A program made the translations under genes and the position numbers. 14,338 bases of DNA from an uncultured Collinsella sp. (GTDB lineage Bacteria; Actinomycetota; Coriobacteriia; Coriobacteriales; Coriobacteriaceae): NCBI GenBank assembly GCA_900548935.1, contig URMR01000033.1, forward strand, positions 1 through 14,338, in the 5' to 3' direction. Within the stretch, counting starts at the first letter, position 1. Each line of letters starts with the position of its first letter. Shown here one piece after another: positions 1-7,150 of the stretch. Below the pieces are notes generated by a model, which did not search any database, had not been told where the DNA came from, and was given only the letters and a program-made list of their open reading frames with translations.

Positions 1-291
1 GAAGATCCCGACACCCCGCAGATTTGGGAAGACGTGCGCGATTACCTGGAGATTGCTCCCGGCTATGCCAAGGGCCATCGTCTGGTTATGAGCCACTACC
101 CCATGCTCAGCTGGAATGGTAAGGCGCGTGGCGCCATCATGCTACACGGGCATATCCACAGCAGAGGAGACCGCACCAACGTGCGCAACCGCGACCGCGA
201 ACGTCCTATCTTTCGCTACGATGTCGGCCTCGACGCCAACGAGTACAAGCCCGTAAGCCGCGACCAGATTCTTAGCTTCTTTGGGCTATAG
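1..291 (+). CDS. Calcineurin-like metallophosphoesterase, C-terminal fragment (5' end outside window)
   Basis: The reading frame is open from the first base and ends at TAG 289-291, leaving 96 residues of a longer protein. Two motifs of the calcineurin-like metallophosphoesterase fold are visible: S-H-Y-P-M-L-S-W-N at about residues 31-39, and L-H-G-H-I-H-S at about 49-55. In this family these histidines ligand the second metal and close the active site. The upstream metal ligands (DxH, GDxxD, GNHD) would lie outside the window. The SHYP-x-x-SWN form is common in small cytosolic phosphoesterases whose natural substrate is often unknown, so I do not assign one. A GTG at 34 is an internal codon, not the start. 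The stop codon is followed with no gap by a long palindrome. Family is confident; substrate is not. Confidence 0.8.
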   Translation, partial: EDPDTPQIWEDVRDYLEIAPGYAKGHRLVMSHYPMLSWNGKARGAIMLHGHIHSRGDRTNVRNRDRERPIFRYDVGLDANEYKPVSRDQILSFFGL

Positions 292-347
292 GGCGCCAGA
301 ACCACCACAAAGGGGACACAGTGCGCCTTTGTGGTGGTTCTGGCGCC
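292..347 (+). repeat. Perfect 22-bp inverted repeat with GGGGACA at the loop junction
   Basis: The left arm 292-313 and right arm 326-347 are exact reverse complements over 22 bp, around a 12-nt loop (314-325, GGACACAGTGCG). The outer ends are GGCGCC. The left arm starts on the base after the metallophosphoesterase stop codon. The arm/loop junction reads AAAGGGGACA, and the right arm begins CCTTT. No T-run follows at once, so this hairpin alone is not a textbook terminator. Its last six bases also form the left end of the terminator at 342-377. A second element of the same design lies at 14207-14243. It resembles a dispersed REP-like palindrome. Confidence 0.85.
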
Positions 348-377
348 GTTGCCATTATGGCGGCGGCGCCTTTTTTG
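342..377 (+). terminator. Rho-independent terminator after the metallophosphoesterase gene
   Basis: The left arm 342-353 (GGCGCCGTTGCC) pairs with 359-370 (GGCGGCGGCGCC) over 12 bp, including two G-U pairs, around the 5-nt loop ATTAT. Six T follow at 371-376. It shares 342-347 with the larger palindrome, so in RNA the two hairpins compete for that segment. Confidence 0.75.
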
Positions 378-434
378 TCCGTGCGGCGCGGTAGAGTGTA
401 GGCGGTTGAAATTTGCGTCCGTCGAGGAGCTGCT

Positions 435-2192
435 ATGAATGAGATCAAGTGCCCGCATTGTGGCGAAGTCTTTAAGGTCGATGCGTCTGGCTATGCGGAT
501 ATTGTCAAGCAAGTGCGCGATGCCGAGTTTTCGCGCGACCTGGATGAGCGTGTGAAGGCAGTCCAGCGCGAGGGCGAGCAGGCTCTGGAGCTTGAGCGCT
601 CGCGTTCGACGGCTGCCTTGCAAAAGGCAGAGTCTCAGCGCAACGCTCAGCTCGTTGAGCAGAAGAACGCTGCGGCTCAGCAGCTGGCACAAGAGGTCGC
701 CAAGCGCGATGCCGAGCTTGCCGAGTTGCGAGCCAAGCTCGAGGGCGCTGCCGCAGAGCGCGAGAGCGCAAGTCAGCGCGCGGCGGTTGAGGCCCGTGCG
801 GATGCGCAGAAGGAAAACGCAGAGCTCCAGCGTGAGATTGACAACCTGCGCGCGCAGCTGGGACGCAAGGATGACGAAGCCAAGCTTGCCGAGGCTTCGG
901 CGCGCAATGCTGTTCAAAATGATTTAGCCACACGCGATGCGCAGATTGCCGAATTGCAGGCAAAGCTCTCCGCGGCGGACAAGGCCCAGGAGATGGCGCT
1001 TGCCGCCGCCGCGGCCGAGTCGCAGCGTGAGCTCGATGCCGCTCGCAGCGAGGCCGAGCGCGTGCTTGCTGACTACCGCGCGACGGTACAGGAGAAGCTT
1101 TCCGCCGCAAAGGCACAGTCTGAGCAAGAGGCCGAGGGCCTGCGCGCCCAGCTGCGCGAGCAGGAGCTGATGGCAAAAATGAACCTGTCAGAGGCGGTCG
1201 CCGCGGCAGAGCGAGAGCGCGATGAGGCGCGTGCCAAACTGACGAGCGAGCTAGCGGTGCGCGATTCTCGCGAGGAGCAAGCCAAGGCGGCACACGAGCT
1301 CGAACTTGCGCAGGCCAAGCGCGCGAGCGATGACCTGATTCGCTACAAGGATGAAGAGATTGAGCGCCTTAAGGACATGAAGGTCCGCCTGTCCACCAAG
1401 ATGGTGGGCGAGTCGCTCGAGCAGCACTGCGAGACCGAGTTTAACCGTCTGCGCATGACGGCATTTCCTAACGCGTACTTCGAGAAGGATAACGATGCGT
1501 CCGAGGGCACCAAGGGCGACTTTATCTTCCGCGAGTGCGACGCGAGCGGCAACGAGGTCATTTCGATTATGTTCGAGATGAAAAACGAGAACGATGAGAC
1601 CGCGACCAAACATAAAAACGAGGACTTCTTTAAGAAACTCGATCACGATCGTCGCCAAAAGGGCTGTGAGTACGCGGTGCTCTGCACGCTGCTCGAGCCC
1701 GAGAGCGAGCTCTATAATGCAGGGATAGTCGACGTGAGCTATCGCTACGAGAAGATGTACGTGATCCGTCCGCAGTTCTTCATTCCCATGATTACGCTTC
1801 TTCGCAACGCCGCCATGGGTTCGCTGCGCTATAAGCAGGAGCTGGCGGAATACAAGCAGCAGAACATCGACGTTACGAACTTCGAAGCCAAGATGGAAAA
1901 GTTCAAGAATGATTTCGGCCGCAACTACGAGATTGCGAGTCGCAAGTTCCAAACGGCAATCGATGAGATCGACAAGACGATTAGCCATCTGCAGAAAACC
2001 AAGGAGGCATTGCTGTCCTCCGAGAACAACCTGCGCCTAGCCAACAAGAAGGCCGACGATCTTACCATTCGCAAGCTCACGTGGGGCAACAAGACCATGA
2101 AGGCGGCGTTTGACGAGGCGCGCGGGGCTGCGCCAGAGACAAACGATGAGCCCGCCGAGGCGGATTCGTATGAGGTCGAGGATGCCGAGTAA
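435..2192 (+). CDS. DUF2130 protein: long coiled coil plus predicted PD-(D/E)xK nuclease-like core
   Basis: This 585-residue protein starts at ATG 435 with GAGGAG five bases upstream. Residues 6-10 are CPHCG, a single zinc-knuckle half at the N terminus. Residues about 25-320 are a continuous Ala/Glu/Arg/Gln-rich coiled coil. The conserved DUF2130 (COG4487) core spans about 321-490, from M-V-G-E-S-L-E-Q-H-C-E-T-E-F onwards. Within it, G361-D362 followed by F380-E381-M-K383 fits the D...ExK pattern of PD-(D/E)xK nucleases, and I recall this family being placed in that superfamily. A second short coiled coil covers about 490-545, and the tail is acidic. The N-terminal CxxC, long coil and nuclease-like core suggest a protein that reaches along or bridges nucleic acid. 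No partner gene is obvious: both neighbours are separated from it by terminators. Domain identity is firm; nuclease activity is a prediction. Confidence 0.85.
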   Translation: MNEIKCPHCGEVFKVDASGYADIVKQVRDAEFSRDLDERVKAVQREGEQALELERSRSTAALQKAESQRNAQLVEQKNAAAQQLAQEVAKRDAELAELRAKLEGAAAERESASQRAAVEARADAQKENAELQREIDNLRAQLGRKDDEAKLAEASARNAVQNDLATRDAQIAELQAKLSAADKAQEMALAAAAAESQRELDAARSEAERVLADYRATVQEKLSAAKAQSEQEAEGLRAQLREQELMAKMNLSEAVAAAERERDEARAKLTSELAVRDSREEQAKAAHELELAQAKRASDDLIRYKDEEIERLKDMKVRLSTKMVGESLEQHCETEFNRLRMTAFPNAYFEKDNDASEGTKGDFIFRECDASGNEVISIMFEMKNENDETATKHKNEDFFKKLDHDRRQKGCEYAVLCTLLEPESELYNAGIVDVSYRYEKMYVIRPQFFIPMITLLRNAAMGSLRYKQELAEYKQQNIDVTNFEAKMEKFKNDFGRNYEIASRKFQTAIDEIDKTISHLQKTKEALLSSENNLRLANKKADDLTIRKLTWGNKTMKAAFDEARGAAPETNDEPAEADSYEVEDAE

Positions 2193-2211
2193 GGCATAGC
2201 GTATAGTGTAA

Positions 2212-2254
2212 AAGCGGGGCCGTTGGCAATATTGCGAATGGCCCCGCTTCGTTT
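2212..2254. terminator. Bidirectional terminator between convergent genes
   Basis: AAGCGGGGCC at 2212-2221 pairs perfectly with GGCCCCGCTT at 2240-2249 around an 18-nt loop that itself contains the palindrome GCAATATTGC. On the plus strand CGTTTTG follows. On the minus strand the stem is followed by TTTAC. It lies between the stop of the DUF2130 gene (2192) and the stop of the minus-strand helicase gene (2272), so it can serve both. Confidence 0.8.
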
Positions 2255-2271
2255 TGTTCCAGTATGTTCGG

Positions 2272-4953
2272 CTAGCCCTCGAGCAGGTCCTCGATAAAGC
2301 CGACGCGGTAGTTTTTGAAGATGACCTCGCCGCCGTCTTGCGTGGCGTCCAGATCGACATCGCCCATGATGCCAAAGTCGTGGTCGCCATCCTCGTCGGC
2401 AAAGATCTGGTGCACGTGCCACACGTGTGCGGTCTTCTCATCAGATTCGTCGATGGAAAACATCGCGGCGCTGCGGGCATCTCCGTCGGTGAGGATCTCC
2501 TCGTGCTGCTCATGGTAGGCGTCGAGCGCCTTTTGCCAGCGGATCTCGCTCATGCCCCAGTCGTCGTCGAGCTCGCCCAGGTCGCGAACGTGCTCGCGGG
2601 CGGCAAGGGTCACGCGGCGGAAGAGTGCGTTGCGAACCAACAGCGTGCAGCCTCGGCGGTCCGCCACGACCTCGTTGATGCCTTGTGGCGGCGCGGCATC
2701 GAGGGCTGCCGGGTTGCCGGCGTTCTCCCACTCGTCCACCAGGCTCGAGTCCACCGAGCGCACCACAAAGCCCAGCCACGAGATAATGTCGCGCAGGCGC
2801 TCGTCGCGCTTCTCGATGGGTACGGTGCGGTCGAGAGAACGGTAGGCCTCTGCCAGGTAGCGCAGCAAAATACCCTCGGAGCGAGCGATGCCGAGCTTTT
2901 GAATGTAGCCCTTAAAATCGCTCGCGCTTTCTAACATATCGCGCAGAACGCTCTTGGGAGAGAGCTGGTAGTCGTTTGCCCAGGGTACTTCCTGACAGTA
3001 CTTGTCAAAAGCGGCGTCGAGCAAATCCTCGAGCGGCTTTTCGTACGTGACGTCCTGAATGCGCTCCAAGCGCTCCTCATATTCGATGCCGTCGGCCTTC
3101 ATTTCAGCCATGGCGCGATCGCGTGCGGCACGCTCCTGTGCGCGCAGCACCTGTTTGGGATCCTCGAGCGTTGCCTCGACCATTGAGATTAGATCCATGG
3201 TATAGGTCTCGCTCTCGGGATCGAGCAGCTCCAGCGCGGCAAGCAGGAACGGCGAGAGCGGCTGATCGAGCGCGAAGTCCTCGGGCAGATCGACCGTCAG
3301 CGCATAGTCGATGTCTGGTGCAGCGTCAGCTGGGGCGTCAGGCGCGGGTGGCACCTCGGTGCGGACGACGACGCCGGAATCGATGAGTGTGGCGAAGATT
3401 TCGTCGGCGCGAACCTCGAGCTTAGCCTTTTCCTCGGGAGTCTGTAGGCTCGTCTCGATGAGGTTGTGTACGCGGGCTCGGGCATCGCCGCCCTGCTCGA
3501 CCACGCTAATCACCATGGAGTGCGTGATGCGCAGGCGCGGCTTGAGTGTCTCGGGCTGCGTCTCGATCAGGCGCTCAAAGGTCTGCTTGTTCCAGGTGAC
3601 AAAGCCCTCGGGGGCCTTTTTCTTTTTAATCTTACGGAGTTTTTTGGGGTCGTCGCCCGCTTTGGCCATAAGCTTGGCATTCTCGATCTCGTGCTCGGGC
3701 GCCTCGGCAATCACCATACCCTCGGTATCGAAGCCCGAGCGGCCGGCGCGACCGGCAATCTGATGGAACTCGCGGGCGCGCAGACGACGCATCTTGTAGC
3801 CATCGAACTTGGTGAGCGCGGTGAGCACCACAGTGTGGATGGGTACGTTAATGCCGACGCCGAGTGTGTCGGTGCCGCAAATGACGGGCAGCAGGCCCTG
3901 CTGCGCCAGGCGCTCGACCAGGAGGCGATAGCGCGGCAGCATACCGGCGTGGTGCACGCCGACGCCGCAGCCGAGCAAGCGCTTGAGGATCTTGCCGAAG
4001 GCCGTCGAGAAGCTCGTGCCCTTTGCCGCTTCCTTAATGGCCTCGCGCTGCTCCTTGCTAGCGATGCCAAAATTGGCGAGCGACTGTGCCGTCGCAAGGG
4101 CGGCATCCTGGCTAAAGTGCACGATATAGAGTGGGGCCTCGCCACGGCGCATGGCGAGCTCGACCGTGCCCTCGAGGGAGGTCGTCACATAGTCGTAGCT
4201 CAGCGGAACAGGACGCGGGGCGTCGACAACCAGGTCGCAAGCAGCGCCGGTGTGCTCCTCGAGTGAGGCGGCGATGGCGGTGACATCGCCGAGCGTGGCG
4301 CTCATGAGCATGAATTGCGTGTGGGGCAGGGTGAGCAACGGCACCTGCCAGGCCCAACCGCGGTCGGGGTCGGCAAAGTAGTGGAACTCGTCCATGGCTA
4401 CGCAGCCCACGTCGGCGTCCTCGCCCTCGCGGAGCGCATCGTTGGCAAGGATTTCGGCCGTGCAGCAGATGACGGGCGCCTTGGTGTTGATATGCGTGTC
4501 GCCGGTGATCATGCCGACGTTATCGCGGCCGAGCACCTGTACCAGATCGAAGAACTTTTCGCTGACCAGGGCCTTGATGGGCGCCGTGTAATAACAGCGC
4601 TTGCCCTGTGCCATGCCCATAAAGAGCATGCCCAGCGCGACGAGCGATTTACCCGATCCGGTCGGTGTTCCCAAAATGACGTGATCGCCGGCAGCCAGGT
4701 CCATGAGGGCCTCTTCTTGGTGGTCCCACAGCTCAATGCCGCGATCGCTCGTCCATTCAAAGAAGCGCTCGAAGGCTTGATCGGGCGTGAGCCACGGTTC
4801 GGGCTCGCTGCCGTCCTCGGGCTCCCACCAGGTGGGGGAGAGCGCGCCGAGCGAGCCAAACTCGGCTTCGGTTCCCGTGCCGCCCGAGAATGAGCTGGCG
4901 GCGCCGGCGCCGGAGACGGTGCTGGCGGCGGTATCTGTCGTGGTCTGTGCCAT
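2272..4953 (-). CDS. Ski2-like DEAD/DEAH-box RNA helicase with C-terminal DUF3516
   Basis: This is an 893-residue superfamily II helicase. Residues 1-45 are a low-complexity Ser/Gly/Ala/Thr leader. RecA-like domain 1 contains motif I GTPTGSGKS (95-103), motif II DEFH (188-191) and motif III SAT (218-220). RecA-like domain 2 contains HHAGMLPRYR (334-343), GTDTLGVGINVP and motif VI QIAGRAGR (398-405). HHAGM and the GRAGR form of motif VI are typical of the Ski2/Mtr4 group. The remaining ~450 residues match the actinobacterial DUF3516 family, usually annotated as an RNA helicase. The role is ATP-dependent RNA unwinding or remodelling; the target is unknown. It lies 98 bp downstream of trmB in the same direction, so co-transcription is possible. 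The ATG at 4953 has no good Shine-Dalgarno (upstream GAGAGAAAG only), so the exact start is uncertain within the low-complexity leader. Confidence 0.88.
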   Translation of the reverse strand: MAQTTTDTAASTVSGAGAASSFSGGTGTEAEFGSLGALSPTWWEPEDGSEPEPWLTPDQAFERFFEWTSDRGIELWDHQEEALMDLAAGDHVILGTPTGSGKSLVALGMLFMGMAQGKRCYYTAPIKALVSEKFFDLVQVLGRDNVGMITGDTHINTKAPVICCTAEILANDALREGEDADVGCVAMDEFHYFADPDRGWAWQVPLLTLPHTQFMLMSATLGDVTAIAASLEEHTGAACDLVVDAPRPVPLSYDYVTTSLEGTVELAMRRGEAPLYIVHFSQDAALATAQSLANFGIASKEQREAIKEAAKGTSFSTAFGKILKRLLGCGVGVHHAGMLPRYRLLVERLAQQGLLPVICGTDTLGVGINVPIHTVVLTALTKFDGYKMRRLRAREFHQIAGRAGRSGFDTEGMVIAEAPEHEIENAKLMAKAGDDPKKLRKIKKKKAPEGFVTWNKQTFERLIETQPETLKPRLRITHSMVISVVEQGGDARARVHNLIETSLQTPEEKAKLEVRADEIFATLIDSGVVVRTEVPPAPDAPADAAPDIDYALTVDLPEDFALDQPLSPFLLAALELLDPESETYTMDLISMVEATLEDPKQVLRAQERAARDRAMAEMKADGIEYEERLERIQDVTYEKPLEDLLDAAFDKYCQEVPWANDYQLSPKSVLRDMLESASDFKGYIQKLGIARSEGILLRYLAEAYRSLDRTVPIEKRDERLRDIISWLGFVVRSVDSSLVDEWENAGNPAALDAAPPQGINEVVADRRGCTLLVRNALFRRVTLAAREHVRDLGELDDDWGMSEIRWQKALDAYHEQHEEILTDGDARSAAMFSIDESDEKTAHVWHVHQIFADEDGDHDFGIMGDVDLDATQDGGEVIFKNYRVGFIEDLLEG

Positions 4954-5051
4954 GTGTTTGCTTTCTCTCGCAATTGTCCGCCAACTATTATGGCGTAGCG
5001 GCGGCGTGGGGCGCCAGCGCGCGAGAAAATGCAGGAAATGGGCGCGTGAAG

Positions 5052-5891
5052 TTAGTGCTCTTGCGGCAGGCGCTTCTTGCCTTTGCGGGCGCGGTTTCTA
5101 AAGTTCTCGACGGCTTCTTCCATGCCCAGAGGTACGTAGGTGAGCTCATCGAGGTTATCGGGCAGGTAGCGGGCAAGGCTTTGCTCCTGCGCGCGGCCCG
5201 CCGCGAGCTGTTCATCGCTAGGCTGCGCGCCGGGTGTGGCACAAATGCCATAGACGGCAGCGCCCATCTCGCGCGTGCGGCATTCATATTCGGTCTCGGG
5301 ATGCTCGGGATGGTCGCGGCGGACGTCGTCACTTACCCAAAGTGTGTCGTAGCCTGCCGCGGCAAACTGCCCCAGGGCGTAGTCGCGCAATGGCTTGCTG
5401 TCGGTTCGCAGTGTGACGGTGGCACCGGCTGCAAGGAGCGGGCGGTAGAGCATCAAATGGTCGACATGGACGAGTCGTTTTTTTGCGTACTTGGCCTTGG
5501 GCTGCGGCGTGGGAAAGTTGATGGTGATGGCATCGAGCTCACCTGCGACAAACAGCCGTGGCAGCGATGCGGCGCCTCGGGGCAGGACGAGTGCGTTGGA
5601 TAGCCCCTGTTCGCAGATTTTCTGCGCGGCATAGGCGATGCAGATGGGCTCCTGGTCCATACCGATAAAGAGGGTGTCGGGCTCGCGGTGGGCGCGCTCG
5701 ACCAGATAGGTTCCCTTGCCACAGCCAAGATCCAGGTGAAGGTGTTCGAAGGGCTTGCTGCCAGCTGGCGCGCAAGCCTCGCGCCAATCTCCGGCATAAG
5801 CCTCGGGGTTCGTCTCAATCGCATCGGCGTAGCGCTCCAGGCGCTCCTCGAGCACAAAGTTCTTAGGCGTGCGAACGTGGACGGCTCCCAT
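5052..5891 (-). CDS. trmB: tRNA (guanine-N7-)-methyltransferase (TrmB family), divergent active-site motif
   Basis: This 279-residue class I SAM methyltransferase belongs to the family that makes m7G46 in the tRNA variable loop. Motif I is LDLGCGKGTYL (53-63), followed by F-I-G-M-D-Q-E (75-81). INFPTPQPK (124-132) and A-K-K-R-L (136-140) align with the TrmB signature N-F-x-D-P-W-P-K...KRRL. RTDS (162-165) and TEYE (200-203) match the conserved downstream RTD and TxYE positions. In the central motif the usual Asp is Thr128 and the usual Trp is Gln130, which is unusual. About 60 residues beyond the normal C terminus make it longer than the typical ~210-240. The start is ATG 5891 with AAGGAG four bases upstream. 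It lies between the Trm9-like methyltransferase gene and the DUF3516 helicase gene on the same strand. Family assignment is strong; retained m7G46 activity is less certain. Confidence 0.85.
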   Translation of the reverse strand: MGAVHVRTPKNFVLEERLERYADAIETNPEAYAGDWREACAPAGSKPFEHLHLDLGCGKGTYLVERAHREPDTLFIGMDQEPICIAYAAQKICEQGLSNALVLPRGAASLPRLFVAGELDAITINFPTPQPKAKYAKKRLVHVDHLMLYRPLLAAGATVTLRTDSKPLRDYALGQFAAAGYDTLWVSDDVRRDHPEHPETEYECRTREMGAAVYGICATPGAQPSDEQLAAGRAQEQSLARYLPDNLDELTYVPLGMEEAVENFRNRARKGKKRLPQEH

Positions 5892-5912
5892 GAGGCTCCT
5901 TGGTCATAAGTG

Positions 5913-5936
5913 CGGAACGCATGGTTGCACGTTCCG
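5913..5936. repeat. Short dyad upstream of trmB
   Basis: CGGAACG (5913-5919) and CGTTCCG (5930-5936) are 7-bp inverted arms around a 10-nt spacer, lying 21 bp upstream of the trmB start codon. No T-run follows on the minus strand. It could be an operator or a leader hairpin; nothing in the sequence decides between these, and chance is possible. Confidence 0.35.
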
Positions 5937-5946
5937 TCAATGGGTT

Positions 5947-5973
5947 GAAAAAAGGGTGGGCATAGTTTGCCCG
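5947..5973 (-). terminator. Weak candidate terminator after the Trm9-like gene
   Basis: Read on the minus strand, GGGCA-AACTA-TGCCC (5972-5958) forms a short 5-bp GC-rich hairpin. It is followed after a few bases by six T (A-run 5948-5953 on the plus strand). The stem is short and the T-run is displaced by about four bases, so it may terminate only partly and leave trmB partly linked to the upstream gene. Confidence 0.4.
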
Positions 5974-6010
5974 AAAGATGCGATGCGGCTCGACGGCGAG
6001 TCGTCGGTGC

Positions 6011-6883
6011 CTACAGACGCTTGAGAATCACATAGCGGTTGAGCTCGCCGCTGCGACCGTCGGCATGGAAGCGCTCAAGCTCGCGCACGGGGACCTCGCC
6101 GCTCTTGTAGAACGTACGGACGCCGCGCACCAGGTCGGTGATCTGCTGATCGTCAAAGTGATGGCAATAGCGGTAGGCGTGGCGGTCGTTTTGCCAGCCG
6201 ATGAGGTGGTCGCCGGCTTCAAACTGCGCTGAATCGTAACCCTCAAACGGCGGGGTGAGCTCGGCGCGGGCCTCGGCTCGAACGGCCTTGCGCGCCATGC
6301 GCTCGTCGTTCATGAACTCCCAAAAGCTGATGGCGATGATGCCGCCTGGGCGCGTCTGCCGCACCAGGGCGTCGAGCACGCGTACGCGGTACTCGCATGA
6401 CGGTACGTGGTGCATAAAGCCAAAGCAGACCGAGATGTCGGCGAGTGGGGCGTCGAAAAGCACGTCGGGCGTCTCGGCGGGGTTGAGCTTCATGAGAGCG
6501 TCGAGCACGTCGAGTTCCTGGAAGTGCAGGTTGGGAATGCGCAGGGCGTGGCCGCGTGCATCGATAGCCAAATCCTGACACGAGTCGACACCATAGAACT
6601 CAAACGGGCAGCTGGCATCCGCCGAGGGGTTTGCGCCGTCGACGCCCTTGGCGGCAAGTGCGCCGCCGGCGGCAAAGTTCTCGAATCGCATATTGCCGCA
6701 GGCAAGATCGAAGACGCGGACGGGATGCTCGATCGTGGCGACGTCGAGCTGCCCGAGTGCGATATCCATGGTGCGCACCCAGCCGGGCCACGGGGCCTGG
6801 CGCGTATCGGAGAAGGAGGCGGAGTGCTCGCGATAGAACGTATTGTTGAGCTGGATGAGCGATGAGGCGAAATCGCGGTTCAC
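6011..6883 (-). CDS. Class I SAM methyltransferase, Trm9/ALKBH8-like (candidate tRNA wobble-uridine methyltransferase)
   Basis: With the GTG start at 6883 the protein has 290 residues. The N-terminal block Y-R-E-H-S-A-S-F-S-D-T-R-Q-A-P-W-P (17-32) matches the Trm9/ALKBH8 signature Y-x-x-I-A-x-x-F-S-x-T-R-x-x-x-W-P. Motif I is V-F-D-L-A-C-G-N (57-64). A ~25-residue insert precedes the acidic strand FYGVD (96-100). ISVCFGFMHHV (150-160) and RPGGIIAISFW (178-188) correspond to Trm9's S-I-A-V-x-H-H and GG-x-x-L-I-Y-x-W. GDHLIGW (224-230) with AYRYCHHF (236-243) matches the Trm9 C-terminal VPW...YRYYHLF. In eukaryotes Trm9 methylates cm5U34 of tRNA to mcm5U. Here the nearest partner in sequence is elp3, about 2 kb away on the other strand. 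An ATG at 6931 would lengthen it by 16 codons, but it overlaps a promoter -10 and lacks a Shine-Dalgarno. The methyltransferase fold is certain; the substrate is inferred. Confidence 0.68.
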   Translation of the reverse strand: MNRDFASSLIQLNNTFYREHSASFSDTRQAPWPGWVRTMDIALGQLDVATIEHPVRVFDLACGNMRFENFAAGGALAAKGVDGANPSADASCPFEFYGVDSCQDLAIDARGHALRIPNLHFQELDVLDALMKLNPAETPDVLFDAPLADISVCFGFMHHVPSCEYRVRVLDALVRQTRPGGIIAISFWEFMNDERMARKAVRAEARAELTPPFEGYDSAQFEAGDHLIGWQNDRHAYRYCHHFDDQQITDLVRGVRTFYKSGEVPVRELERFHADGRSGELNRYVILKRL

Positions 6884-6894
6884 GGCGCGGAACT

Positions 6895-6900
6895 CCCTCC
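6895..6900 (-). promoter_or_regulatory. Shine-Dalgarno GGAGGG deciding the GTG start of the Trm9-like gene
   Basis: On the minus strand GGAGGG (6900-6895) lies 11 bases before GTG 6883. The spacing is somewhat long, but the upstream ATG at 6931 has no comparable site. The mature-looking Trm9 homology also begins just after this GTG. Confidence 0.55.
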
Positions 6901-6929
6901 GTTGGCGGTGCGGAATTAACAGTACGACC

Positions 6930-6959
6930 ATACTACCGTTAACGCTGCAACGGGGACAA
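6930..6959 (-). promoter_or_regulatory. Candidate promoter for the Trm9-like gene
   Basis: Read on the minus strand, TTGTCC (6959-6954) is followed after an 18-bp spacer by TAGTAT (6935-6930). Each hexamer matches four of six consensus positions. The start of transcription would fall near 6923, about 40 bases before GTG 6883 and downstream of the alternative ATG 6931. A second, more distant possibility is a perfect TTGACA (7032-7027) with CATATG 17 bp further on (7009-7004). Confidence 0.4.
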
Positions 6960-7140
6960 CCAAGCTACGGGTCATTGCTTTGTTTGGACACATTTCCGCA
7001 GCTCATATGCACCCGCAACCGCCGGTTGTCAAAAATCTCACTAGAATAGGTGGCATGCTTTTGGCGGTGGCGGATACATTTTTAACTGTGCAAGGCGCCT
7101 TAAGAACAAAAACGGTCCGGCGGCACGGCTGGCATCACAT

Positions 7141-7147
7141 AGGAGGA
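7141..7147 (+). promoter_or_regulatory. Strong Shine-Dalgarno fixing the XRE regulator start
   Basis: AGGAGGA lies three to five bases before ATG 7151. The same frame is open upstream to a start at 6980, but that extension has no ribosome site and no family resemblance. Homology to HTH proteins starts exactly at 7151. Confidence 0.85.
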
Positions 7148-7150
7148 ACC

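Larger units (their letters stand above)
6884..7150. other. Divergent intergenic region between the Trm9-like gene and the XRE regulator gene
   Basis: These 267 bases hold the candidate minus-strand promoters and Shine-Dalgarno listed separately, and the Shine-Dalgarno of the XRE gene at its right end. In the plus direction I see no well-spaced -35/-10 pair. The best isolated hexamers are TAGAAT (7042-7047) and TACATT (7075-7080), neither with a good -35. No coding frame with family resemblance crosses it, although an open frame extends in from 6980. Confidence 0.6.

Noticed and set aside
505..1988. Minus-strand frames of 245 and 262 codons opposite the DUF2130 gene
   Set aside because: They are shadows of the repetitive Ala/Glu/Arg coiled-coil coding sequence. 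One translates to an Arg/Ala/Pro-rich low-complexity product.
2254..4893. Several plus-strand frames of 150-266 codons opposite the DUF3516 helicase
   Set aside because: All are antisense to intact helicase motifs, with no ribosome sites and no recognisable domains.
6884..6931. Longer form of the Trm9-like methyltransferase from ATG 6931
   Set aside because: There is no Shine-Dalgarno, and the ATG overlaps the predicted -10. The added residues are unlike the family, whose homology begins after GTG 6883.
6952..6959. GGGGACA between the Trm9-like and XRE genes, considered as a third palindrome core
   Set aside because: No matching inverted arms flank it and it is not next to a stop codon. On the minus strand it fits better as part of a -35 hexamer (TTGTCC).
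6980..7150. N-terminal extension of the XRE regulator to an upstream start at 6980
   Set aside because: A strong AGGAGGA precedes ATG 7151 and HTH homology starts there. The extension has no ribosome site and would cover the promoter region.
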